Below, piece by piece: positions 35,462 through 46,903 of a stretch of 64,000 nucleotides of DNA (position 1 is the stretch's first letter; each line of letters starts with the position of its first letter). Source of the stretch: Schistosoma mansoni (Eukaryota; Platyhelminthes; Trematoda; Strigeidida; Schistosomatidae). Location: contig NC_031495.1 of the NCBI RefSeq assembly GCF_000237925.1, positions 49,083,925 through 49,147,924 of the forward strand. The letters are read 5' to 3'. A program made the translations under genes and the position numbers. Under the pieces are notes generated by a model. The model worked only from the letters and a program-made list of their open reading frames with translations, made no database searches and was not told the origin of the DNA.

Positions 35462-38400
35462 TTAAACATTCTTTGAATTATCAACTCGATCATCTTCTCC
35501 GCATTCAACACGAACAAAGTCTTCAAGGACCATTTCATTCCGTGATAAATGTTCGCCCACACGTATAGTTTCATCTAATAGAAAGGGTTGTAGCAGAAGA
35601 GATTTCTCTTCTTCCGGATCGGCAGCTGGATTTTCAACGGATTCTAATCCAGGATTCGGATTCATGCCAACAATATGCTGACAAATTTGTCTCCCTAAAC
35701 GTGCAGCTCGTTCATGCCATGGATCATTGGCAGGCTGAAATAAAATTAAAAAAACATAATGAAATGGTTAGAAGTGTTAATTATCGAGCATGGTAAAATA
35801 CATATAATGAAAAGAAACAGACTATCATCGTGTGGTTTCGGATATCAGATAATTCTTTATATATAATCTACTGAGTTACCAAGTTTTAAAATAGGGGATG
35901 AAATAACTGATTAATTATTCAAGAAGCTGTATTACCTTTAACGTCATATCAGGTTCTGAAATAACTGCTAAGGTAAACGAAGTCCGTGTTTCTCGACGAA
36001 ATACACATACACCAATCAACATACAATGGTTTGTGGTGTATGGGTAAGCTGGATATACATTGAAGGTTTTATAATTAAGTTATGGCAAGAATCCATGAAG
36101 TTACTAACTGTTGCTCTAAGCCGTAAAGAATAGAAGAATAAAATCTTTTAGATGTTAACATAACGATCATATTTATCAAGGAATCATATAAAGTACAATG
36201 TTGTTGATTAGCTCCCTCATATTATAAGATAAAAAACTAAAACCAGTTTATTTATGTTGCTTAGGAGATATCCGTCTATCAATTAAGGGACGAGTATACT
36301 GCACAGCAGTTCGCTCTGTTCTATTTCACGGCTGTGAAACGTGGCCATTATGAGTAAAAGATACTTGTAAGTTGCCATTATTTAATCACATATGTCTTAG
36401 ATATATTGCTCGCCTCTGTTGGGATCACTGCGTAGGTAATAGTGAAATTAGATGCAGGATATTAGGGAATGGTAGTAAATCAGTTGATGAGGTTATGAAT
36501 CTTCATCGACTGAGATGGTTGGGCCACGTGTTACGTATTCCTGTACACAGATTACCACGACGCACAATGCTGACTAGTATTGGGGATGGTTGGAAGAGAG
36601 TTAGGGGCGGCTAAACCAAAACATGGCATCAGTGCTTGAAGTCACTACCTTCTGGTCTGAGCCACGTTGGTAGATGCAGACTACTTGATTGGGGTCCACG
36701 CGACTATTACAACCAATGGTTGGAGACTCTGGGTGACATGGCACAGAATAGATCATAATGGTGCAGGTGTGTACACTTCCTGTCTTCCCTGAAACCTTGA
36801 GATTGAAATTGCTTCATGTCTTTCTTTCTCCTTATACTACATTCTTATATACAATCTTTGTTCTATATATTACCACCATTAAACTAACTACCGTGAATTT
36901 GGTGTTTATCATGTTGTGCTAATGAGGTATGGCAACTTAGACCGATGCATATTTGTGCCTGGTCCTACGTTGTGGCTGACTGATGTTGCTTAGGATGTAG
37001 ATTCGTCGTTGGATTTTAAAAAAAATGAAACTAATCAACTGCATTTTCGAAAGAACAATATAGTACTGATGTTTGTATTTAATTTTTCATTGTTGTAGTG
37101 AGTTCTGATGAAAAATTAGGTAGTGTTTCCAGAATTGTGTGAATAAAAACCAAAATGATAGACAGCTACATGTAATTTTATCTAGAACGCTGAAATGTAT
37201 ACCCAACATTTTTTCAGAACTTTGATTCTACTTGAAACAAAAATGTTGTAGAACATTAAGAAGCTCTACATATGACAGAAAAAGTAGTTTGGATCCTCAC
37301 TGTATAGTTTTCTGACAGATTGTACAGTTGTTAACTTAAAATAAGCTACTCTTGTCCTGGAAATATAAAAATGTTTTACACTCAAAACGTATTTCTAAAT
37401 CCGTTTTTGCAGGCGTAAAGTGATGTAAGTAATGGGTTCTTTCGAAAAAATCTGACATTCAAGTTTTTAGTGGGTGAAAAAAGTTTTTAGTATTTAGAAT
37501 TAAGTTAGGATGATGATCATGTAAAATTCAACTAGTTCAGAAAGCATTCCAAAGTATGTAAAATATTAGTTGAAGTTTTATGCTTTAATATGGCTCACCG
37601 CGATCATAAGTCGATTCGCAAATAACAGCCAGACTTACTTTGTCATTCAATGGTCTATAGAGAATGATAGCAGCATACTTCCCAAAGCGGACATCTCGTA
37701 CCCCCTGTAATATACTCTCTGAGCTCGTGTGTGAATAAATAGCCAGACAACTTGCGGTATTGTTATCAGGGACACAAAGTCCGATAGCTCTTCTCAACCG
37801 GATATTTTCACCAATAGATCCGATGGCTGCAATCGTAATATCTTTCAAGGTAGAGGAGTTGGAGGTTACCAACTTATCCAACTGGTCTGAATCTAGGGAT
37901 AATTTAGTAGGCTCCTTAAATGAAATTAAAAACAAGGCAGTAAAGTAGACATGAAAAATGCTGAGTATACTCCGTCTACTTTAATCTGTGTACCTGGATA
38001 TTATTATTTACCGTGGTAAGCTGGCATATCAAAGACAGAACTATCGTTCTTCATTATATTATAGATAATTTGAGGAATATGAAATCTGAGATGCTAAGTA
38101 ACTTTACACCAACTTAGTCGAAATCTAGGTGTATAATGTACAATAGACTACCGGACATCATAAGCTGAGTGACTATCGGCTGGGGTCTGAAAAGTCGGGT
38201 AGTAACACTAATAAGGATGGCTACAACTTTTGGGTTATCACAAAAGCTATACACCGACTTTTGCGTTAGATGGTTTTCGCCACCGCTTATCAGCTGCATC
38301 ATATTAGCAACTTAATGTACCAAAGTGAAATGCAAATTTTAACACGTACCCATTTTCCATACGGGGACGTTTGTACAATTAAAGCGTATCTCGTAGAGAA

Positions 38401-39647
38401 ATTATCAATTGTTGATATAATATTAAAGGTGACAATTCACAATACGACGTGATAACTAAAAGTTTGAGTGTACCATTCCCCCAAACGCCTTGATGAGGCC
38501 GAAAGTACGGATAGTCTGCTCTCTCTTCCTCTCGAAATGTTCTCATACGGCCACAAGTATATAGTCACTGCCAGGGAAACCCTCCTCACTGCCTTCTCGC
38601 AAGGGTGTTGTTTACAAAGTTGAAATAAGAAGCAATCACTTGAAGCTTAAATCAGGTCGGTGAGTACGAAGAACCCACCTAGGAAAGTTCGAAAACCTTG
38701 ACTCCAAACCAATGGAACACATGGGCTGCGGCATCCTGGGGGAACAAGTGGTGTATGAGACTATTCTTGGTCAACAGTTACCACTGGACAGCATCTCTTA
38801 ACGTTGACTCACTACCTTATGGACTAGACCTGAGTTAAAGGTTCGGGCAGAGGCTCCCTAAAACTATCTACTTCAGTTTGAGCACCCGGGTAGTATCCCA
38901 GCCCACAAATTCCATTATTTATGTGGTGCATATATATTTATGTGTATCAATTTGTGTTGAATAAAATATTAACGTCCCGTACTTCACGTTACTCACGTAT
39001 ACGAATTATCCTGGTGTCTAAACAATATTGATTGAAAAAGATTTAAAACACACAAAACCAGGAGACAAGTATTTGAACTATTTCGCATCCTAATTCAGAA
39101 GTGTTATCACATTTTCACACTAGCCGCAGAAAATATACTTTTATGACTTTCTATCTGAGGATATTTTGATCGCCAAATGAAAGTTTGAAAAAACATAAGC
39201 ATACGAACAAGATACAGAGCAATGTTTACTAACTAGCGTAATCGCACTTACATTATAGTTACTCATGACAGTTTCAGCGGTTGTAGCAACTAAAGACTGG
39301 AATGAATGATTTCTCGCGACAAAATCAGTTTCACAATTGACTTCGACAATAATAGCACGACTTCGAGAACCTAAGATCCCTAGAAGACCCTCATTCATCG
39401 TTCTTCCAGCCAGTTTTTCTGCTTTATCCCATCCTTGATTGACAGCTTCGCTAGCTAACCATTCTTTTGCCCTATCAAGATCATTTTCATGTTTGATGAG
39501 AGCTTCTTTGCAAGCCGAAAAAGTGAAGCCTGTCAATTTGCGAAGTTTGTAGAGTAATGCTTTGTCAGCTGCCTGAGAGAAGAGTCGAATACAGACAGAG
39601 AATTTAGATGTCTTGTAGGCCAAGGTAGGAAAAATCAACACATTCAT
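35462..39647 (-). CDS. TSFM: Mitochondrial translation elongation factor Ts
   Basis: Three minus-strand exons: 39252-39647, 37639-37914 and 35462-35734, joined at phase-0 GT-AG introns (396, 276 and 273 bases; 314 residues, close to the size of animal mitochondrial EF-Ts). EF-Ts recharges EF-Tu by GDP/GTP exchange in mitochondrial translation. Exon 1 encodes a basic, hydroxylated leader (MNVLIFPTLAYKTSKFSVCI), then the N-terminal UBA-like domain (KLRKLTGFTFSACKEAL), EWLASEAVNQGWDKAEKLAG, and the hallmark VNCETDFVARN that contacts EF-Tu. Exon 2 contains IGENIRLRRA and GKYAAIILYR, typical of the core subdomains. Exon 3 has RLGRQICQHIVGMNP and ends with LLQPFLLDETI...DFVRVECGE, as in the family C-terminus. 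The first in-frame ATG was chosen because it gives a plausible targeting peptide. Confidence 0.9.
36267..36982 (+). mobile_element. 5'-truncated RTE-like LINE insertion with 13-bp target duplication
   Basis: A 716-bp insertion in the second EF-Ts intron, opposite to the gene. ATGTTGCTTAGGA occurs at both borders, 36254-36266 and 36983-36995, as a perfect target-site duplication. The 5' part encodes the C-terminal region of a non-LTR reverse transcriptase with NLHRLRWLGHVLRIP and RLPRRTML, a motif set common in RTE-type LINEs; the frame is interrupted by stops. The remainder is 3' untranslated sequence. Confidence 0.75.
38460..39010. other. Unclassified GC-richer block in EF-Ts intron 1
   Basis: This block is clearly richer in G and C than the intron around it and ends with a GAATAAAATATTAAC stretch, suggesting the 3' region of an inserted transposon. 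No peptide motif, terminal repeat or target duplication was identified. Confidence 0.35.
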
Positions 39648-39849
39648 GTTTATATAACAACAACATTTAACAGTTGACCTTGTTGGGCAGTATGTTTCAG
39701 TATCCAATATCTTTGTATTCAGTCAGTCTTTAGTAATAAAAATAGTAGGTCAGTGTGTGTGTGTTAATCCTTGTAGCTTGTTTACCAGTGAAATTCTAGC
39801 TCCTTGTTGAAAATGTGCACTGATGGGACTGATATCACTTGTTCAAGCT

Positions 39850-42545
39850 CAAATGGTTGTGGATGGCATAGAAGAAGCTTTCGCCTAACGGTCTAGTAGC
39901 AGTGGATCACCAATACCTACAGGCATATTAAAGAAATTGGCAAACCATAATAAGATGCTATCCTTAGTCCTTAAGAATAGGTCAACTTTCCTTTTAAAGG
40001 ACTCCTGAGAAGTCGCTTGGAATAGCTCAGTCGGCAGCGAATTCGAGTATTTGACAACTATTAAGGAGTATAAGTTGTGTCTACAGTCTGTTTTGCTATA
40101 TTATGTCTCCGGTTCCTGGGTGTTACCCCTTAGATTTGTGTTGGGACTAAGCTTAAATAGCTATTTAAGGGGATGTCCAGATGTGTTAAGGATACTGTGA
40201 TGATGCAACGGATGTTCTAGTTTTACAACTAGCTACCAGTAGCACCTTCTATATTCGATCGTTCCCAGTCAGATAGAAATCAGAAGTCAGACGAGAAGAG
40301 GCAGGAAAGATATATTTGATTCGTTACCAATATATCGAGGACCTTTTCTATAAGCTGGCTAATGAAACGTAGGAGCTGTGTCCCACGCCGTGTTGAAACG
40401 TGATCTGGTACGGATGCATGACCGAAAGCCTTCAGTTAAACAAGTCCACTTAAACAACATGGTCAGCATCCAATGTCGAACACTTAATGAGCTATTGATT
40501 TTGGGGAATTATTTACAGCTACAACTGTAAGCCATCAGAAAGTCACCTCTAAGACGCCTATACACTAATGGGTAAAGGTTAAGTGATTGGAGGCGCTCTT
40601 CATAAAGCTTGAATTTGAGTCCCCGAACTGATTTTGTGGCTCGATGTTGGATACGCTCCAGAGTGTCCTTATCTTTTTGGAGTGAGGGAGGAAACACTAT
40701 GTTTCTGTGCTCTAAATGAGGAGGAATGAAACTGTTGAAGATTATGTGGAAAGTTCTTCCATCAACTGGCTAAAAATGCGCTTCAATATTACCAGTGCAA
40801 GGTTTGCTCGAAAGGCATTTTGGTCACAGTTAGCGTAAGGCTTTAAATCGTAAGGGTACCAGCACTCCTAAATTTTCTTCGGCCCGAAATACTTCTAAAG
40901 AAGAACTTAAGTTGTGACTATGGTCTGCAACATGTCGCAGATGGACTACTTTACACTTTGAAGTGTTAAAGGTAAGTCCGTTGTCGTCTTCTCAACTTTG
41001 AATTGGAGTCAGATCCTTCTGAAGTGCCAGTTTGTCCTCCTGTTTGCCTACCTCTTTCCAACGTTTCACATCATCGGCAAAAAGGGATTTCAGACGATGT
41101 CTGTTGTGGAAGATCGTTTATATAAATCATGAAGAGAGAGGGTTCCTAGTAGTGAGTCCTGGGGGAACCCACTAGGACATTATGTGGCCTGAGAGGAAGT
41201 GAGGTTACCCCTGACCTTAAAATGTCAGTTTTTTAGATATGGTTGGTTTGATACCAAATGGTTTGGGCTTATTGATAAGACATATATGGTTGGCCCTATT
41301 AAAAGCTTTTCAGGAATCAAGGTCAATAATGTCAACTTTCCCTTTGAGATCAAGGATGCTGCGTCGAACTCCGTTAAAAATTAGTGTAATGTGGGCCAGC
41401 TTCCAAATTTCCGGTAGCTTGCCTCGGCTTAGCGAATGTGATAACATCACGCTAAGCGGCGTTGCCAGGATTGAAGCTGCTTCTCTCAATATAGCATATT
41501 CGGGCCAGGAGAAGTGTCTTTTCCGGAACACCAAATCAGCGCTCAAGTTCACTTCGGAAAATCCTGTGCAGTTAGAGATGAAGCTTTCTTTAGTATAGTT
41601 GATGTTGGTTGATTGAAATGTCCGAGAGTATTGTTCAGCCAAAAGGTTGGCGGCAACGCCGTCGTTATCGGTCGGGCCGTTAGGACCTAGCAGTTGAGAG
41701 ACTGCAGTTTTGGCTTGTCGAAGAGAAGCTGCATGACGGAATAAGCTTATCGGATTGATGACAAATTTATCGATAAGCTTTATCCGGTACCGAAGCCTGT
41801 CTTCTCTTATTGGCTTTGTGCATATGTTCCTTATATGTTTGTATCGCCTGTAAGCGCCGATGTTATCAGTTCGTTTGTATTCTCCCCAATGGTGCCTTTT
41901 GCAGCTTGGCAAACAAAGAGTGCAGTTACTGATTATTGTAAGTTGCCTTTAGATTTTAGAGACAGTTTGAGGAACTGAGTGCTTTGTAGCACATAAAAGC
42001 GTGTGTAGTAAGAAATCCCGACGAGCATCCATGTCACATTGAGGGTGAACATACCAATCCACCTGTTTTAGATAGTTCTGTAAAGCTGACACGTTCAAAC
42101 GCTAGAAATTCCAGCGCCTGTTGTTCGTGGGATGTCATAGCTCACTTTTGCTGACAAAACTGAATGATATAACGACTTGATCGCTTTTCCTCAGGAGAGC
42201 CGGATTGGGAGGTTGTCGACCGGGAATTCTTCGTTTGCGAATACCCAGTCTAAGCGCGACGGTATCTGACTGTTTCTCCAACGAGTTGCCGACTTCACAT
42301 TTTCGAATAATCCCTGATCATCAATGAGGATGAAGAACAGAGCTTCAGTAGAGTTGTTACCTCCAATATATGTATGTTCCGCGAAATTGACTCCAGGAAG
42401 ATTTTAGTCCCTTAGAATCAGGATATGAGAAGATCCGAGAAGAGTAGAGTGGGTTAATCCTTTCAGTATGCGGTTGTCGTGCTCGATTTCAGCAGTGGAC
42501 GTTTAAGAGTATTTGAATTATAGTATAAACTAGTAATCCCAGCAA
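39850..42545 (-). mobile_element. CR1-like non-LTR retrotransposon, defective
   Basis: Read from right to left on the minus strand: an endonuclease piece at about 42190-42430 (NLPGVNFAEHTYIGG, then RWRNSQIPSRLDWVFANEE), reverse transcriptase from 41912 down to about 40980 (ASILATPLSVMLSHSLSRGK, LFMIYINDL, and a LFADDVK catalytic box near 41065-41090), then the C-terminal region at 40509-40697 (DTLERIQHRATKSVRGLKF) and to about 39890 (NSLPTELFQATSQESFKRK). This order of domains fits CR1-type LINEs, to which schistosome SR1-like elements belong. Frameshifts and stops show it is inactive. Confidence 0.75.
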
Positions 42546-44400
42546 TAACGTAATTTAATCAAGAAGTATTAGAGGAGCACGAACGAATGAACTGTATTTG
42601 GAATTCAATATCAAAACAGTCATCAACACAAGGAAATCATTGGTTCATTCAAGTACCACATCCTCCACAGCTGAAATTGAAGTGTAAGTGTCTGTAATCG
42701 ATTGTACGTCTTCTTCTTAAGTTCATCTTAAGTCTGTTTGACAGTGTATTGGATATGCACTCTGTATTATCTAGAATGCACTCGTTAGTATTAGAATTAA
42801 CAACCGAAATTGGAACAGACTCATCTGATTCCTGGAATAGTATACAATCATCATATCGGTTGTGTAGTGAAACCACTGATATCTAGAATTTGCATTATAG
42901 ACTTTCCAGTACTATCCTCCCCCACGAAATAATGTTGAGTCCTTACGTCGCAGTGTTATAACCAATATGACGTTCCCAGTTCGCATTATCTTCTCAAATA
43001 TCACGCTTCGATTATTGTATGTGAGTATTTGGGGATACACCCTGATATATAATTTGAGGTATTCCATCATGTGACTTTGACTTGGACAAAAAATATAATA
43101 CATATTTTTTTTATTCATATTAGGATACACAGATAGATATGCATTGATATTATGTATTTAACACATGTAACTCAACTAGGCTCGATTCACCTGCGAAACA
43201 ATCGAATGGAAAACATGCATCTGCTTCATACTCGTTAGGATAATCCTGGACTTGATTTGGATTCTCTGTATGTGCAAACTCCATATCTGGGTGAAGTGTT
43301 CTTTGATCGGTCTCGAAATTGGAGGAGGGTGTGAATACAGTTATCCCTATCACAATGAGCCGTAGGTCGAGCAGCATCGAGATTGATGTTCGAACGTGAT
43401 GTCGAGGCAACTATAAAGTTGTCGCGGGTGCAATATAGAAACGCTAAACATTCTGTGACGAACGAGACTCCATCAAAGCTTTTAAAAGTAAAAGTTTTTC
43501 TTTCAGATATGAGGTGTTTGCAGTGTGAAGAAGTTACACATTATAGTGGAGACGATCTTCGACCAGCCATGCGGATTGTGGTGAATAATATCAAGAAATC
43601 TATGATGCAAATTCTAGATACGAATGGCTAAAGTATACACAACCGAAATGTTGATCAAATACAAATCCAGGAACCAAGTGAGTCTGTTGCAAGCTCTGTT
43701 ATTAATTCTAATACCAGTGAGTACATTCTAGATCATACAGAGTCTACATCCGATACACAGTCGAACAGACACATGATGAACCTAAGGAGAAGTACAATCG
43801 ATTACAGAAACTTGGAATCCAATGTGAGCTGTGGCGGATATGGTATTTGTATGAACGAATGATTTCTTTTTGCTTGATGACTGCTTGATTTCGAATTCCA
43901 AATACAATAGGTTCGTTCGTGCTCATATAGTTCTTCTTAGTTAAATTGTGTTATTTATAGGATTCCTAGTTTGTGCTGCAATCAAAATACTCCCAATCAT
44001 CACAGGCTAGCTCAATTTCGGTGAGTATTTGTCTTGTGGTAAACTCCATTCACGTAATTTATGTTCATATGATCAAGTTATATGCTTCAAGTGTCGCAAA
44101 ATGGGACATATCAAGTCACTTTGTAAAACTACTGTTCATTTCGCCTCTAGCAATACTAAACTCCGTAATTGGGATCGTAATAATTTGGATGATTCTAATA
44201 ATCACACACTATCTTTACTTCCAACTTCATGTCATTCATTTCATATTCAAAGGAGATTATATTTGTCCAGTGGTGCTTTTCGTGATTTTACTGTTAGCAA
44301 TTGTAGTATCGATCAGATCAATTACAGAAACTTGGACTCCAATTTAAGCGGTGACGGATGTGGTATCTGTGTAGATGGGGTCGAGTCGCGATTGACCATG
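42546..44400 (+). mobile_element. Mosaic of Gypsy-like LTR, integrase and gag fragments
   Basis: About 42546-42880 is an antisense LTR-like segment similar to that at 57250-57540. On the plus strand, 43383-43631 encodes an integrase C-terminal piece (QYRNAKHSVTNETPSKLLK), followed at about 43640-43960 by an LTR-like segment in sense orientation. From 44029 a gag-like frame contains a CCHC zinc knuckle, CFKCRKMGHIKSLC. Another LTR-like piece follows at about 44310-44370. The pieces match the element at 57.2-61.5 kb, so this is a scrambled relative. Confidence 0.6.
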
Positions 44401-46903
44401 ATCACCATCACAGGGAGATTACGTGCTAGATATCGACTTGGATCCCTCGGTAGGCCGAAAACCAGAAGACTGCTATTGGTTGCAATAAGGTATATTTGTT
44501 GGCGATCTCGTGGTATCGAAAGAATACCGAGACGTCCCAAAGTTTACAGGCAAAACGGCGGAACGTAAGCACGTTCGTGCAAGCGAAATAGACAACGGAA
44601 AGAAAAGTGTTTTTGGTATAGTTAAACAAACAAGTACAGTAAAACAATCACTGGTAAAATTGGTTATAATAATAATTGTTTCCATTATACCAATCACGTT
44701 CTCCTCATAGAAGTAGGTCACTACAGGTGCCCTCCTCGCTACAAAGGGCTTAGAATTTCGATACGTGGCGGTTTCATTCGTGGGACTGATCGGCCAACGT
44801 GCGATTGTAGGACGAAGCAGTTCGCAGAACAGGAAGAGATAGTTGGTACTCGAGTCGCCACCATAGCTCTTTTACATAGAACGGTACCAGGAAAAACGTA
44901 CCGTATTTGTTGCTTGAGTTAGCGTGTCACACCAGAATGGTTTGTATCCATAATCTTAAGATTGCGTTCATAGGGTTCTGCACCAGAAAATGTCGCGGAC
45001 GTAGGACGGAACCACATTGAGCCAATAAACCAGAAGCGACCATAGTAACCAAGTTCGAGACCAAATATATGCTGTACATATTTGGAGCCAGGGAGATCGA
45101 CTGAGTGCGTTGACTAGAGCATGGGTGATCAGGCCAGCTTTCGCGAAAATTGATTGAAGTCAACGGTACAAACGGGACTATGGTCGGAGGCATGGGCTCA
45201 GGATAAAGAAAAAAATCAAAGGAAAAGAGAAAAGTGTAGCATGTGTGTAGTAAAGGGATAGAGTCCTATACCGTATCTGTTGTTAGTTGAGAGGTTAGTC
45301 GGGAAAACGTACGGGTAGGAGTACTCGACTGTAAAGTGTGACGGTAGTCTCGTTCGTACCTCGTGAGACTGCAATCTCATCCGAATCTAAGGGCGGCGTG
45401 GTCTGCTGATCTGAACGTGAGACTGAAGTCTAGTCTGTAGACGGTGCAGATGACACGTACTGTTGACTGGGACGTGAGAATGAGGTCTCTGATGTATCTA
45501 GTGTTGGGATCCGAAGTAGATGTACAGATCCCGCTAGAAGGTTTGATGAGTCTAGCATTGAGTCTCGGCTTATCATGTAGGGCACTGACTTGAGATGATC
45601 AATGCTGACTATCTCGACGCGGCTATGTCGATCAACCTCGAAGGCCTTTTCGTGACGGGAAATCACGTGAAAAGATCCTTCGCAAGGCTGGTGGCAATGG
45701 TCCCACAATATCCACATGAATGTGATCGTAGTGAGCATCAGGTGTAGCGAAAGTGCCAATCGGGGCAGATACATGCCTGTACACTTTTGATCGTTGTCAT
45801 TGTAAGGATTGCTTTACCCATATACGGACATCTTTATTCATGGACGACCAGACGTATTGTGCAGCGACGAGGAGTAATGTGGCTCGATACCTAAATGAGA
45901 TAGATCATGAAGGGCGTCAAAGATGAGATGACGGTAAGCAGAGTGTACGACGGGTCTGGGTGAAATCCGATGCATCGACCGCTATACTAAGCGTGGCTAG
46001 TGGGTCAGGATGAGAGAGAAGTGTGACTAGAGGTGGAGCCATTTTGATCTCTGAAAATGCAGTACGTGCGACGTCATTTAATTCTAGTTTGTGTGGGTTA
46101 CCGCGAAGTTAGTCGGTTGATGGTCGTAACCGTTCTGCCACATGTGGGATGAAATATCGATAGACATTGACCAAACTGAGAAATGCCTTCAGTTCCTTGG
46201 GTGTGGACGGTACGGTGTACTCCCTTATTGCACGTACTTTGTCCCCCAAGGTAGAATACCCTCTTACTTAATAACATGACCTAAGAATTTTATCTCCGTT
46301 TTCCAAAGTTCACACTTGTCCGAGTTGACTATCATTCGATCATCCTAAAAGAAGCCGAAATATTAGCGTTAGGTGCTGATAATGTTCGTCTACGTTTGAT
46401 GACGCGATTAGTAGGTCACAATATAGACGTGAACAAACTCGAAGTCTCGTACTATGCTATCGATAAAACTTTGGAAAGTTTGAGAAGCAGTCCGTAATCC
46501 AAATGGCAATCGTAGGAACTCAAACAGACAGAAAGAAGTCATGATAGTAGTTTTCTCGATGTCTTTAAGAGCGACTGGGATCTGGTGATATGCTCGTACC
46601 AGATCGATCTTAGTGAAGATAGTCGTACCCTAGAGTGATGCCGTGATGTCATGTACGTGTGGGTAGCTATCGAAAAGCGTAACTGCGTTTAAAGCTCGGT
46701 AGTCTACACATGGTCTCCAACTAGCCCGATACATTTTGCATACCATGTGGAGATGTTGGGCCCAGGGACTGTGAGAAGGACGAATAATACCAATAGCTAG
46801 CAAATTGTCAAACTCACGATTAGGGAATGCTGATTTGTCCGGTGGCAGTCGGAGAGTATTTGAAGTGACTGGGGGTCCGCGGGTGACTATGTGGTGTAGC
46901 ACA
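44401..46903 (-). mobile_element. Second Gypsy-like element fragment (Boudicca-type RT), defective
   Basis: On the minus strand, 46630-46902 encodes the start of a Ty3/Gypsy reverse transcriptase (FDNLLAIGIIRPSHSPWAQH, RPCVDYRALNAVT). About 46400-46620 continues with [19 protein letters not shown] and [14 protein letters not shown]. The catalytic YxDD box region at about 46420 is broken by a frame change. Further left, 45430-45774 holds the integrase C-terminal motif EKAFEVDRHSRVEIVSIDHL, and 44900-45250 is probably LTR or untranslated. The RT style resembles schistosome Boudicca/Saci elements, but the name is a guess. The right end is cut where the p40 duplication begins. Confidence 0.65.

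Noticed and set aside
38495-38530. TTGATGAGGCCGAAAG, reminiscent of a hammerhead core
   Set aside because: The first core base is wrong, GAAA follows too soon for a stem II, and no stem I or III partner is visible.
44029-44568. 179-residue plus-strand frame as a host zinc-knuckle gene
   Set aside because: The CCHC motif and flanks match the gag region and LTR of the Gypsy-like element at 57-61 kb, so it is retrotransposon debris.
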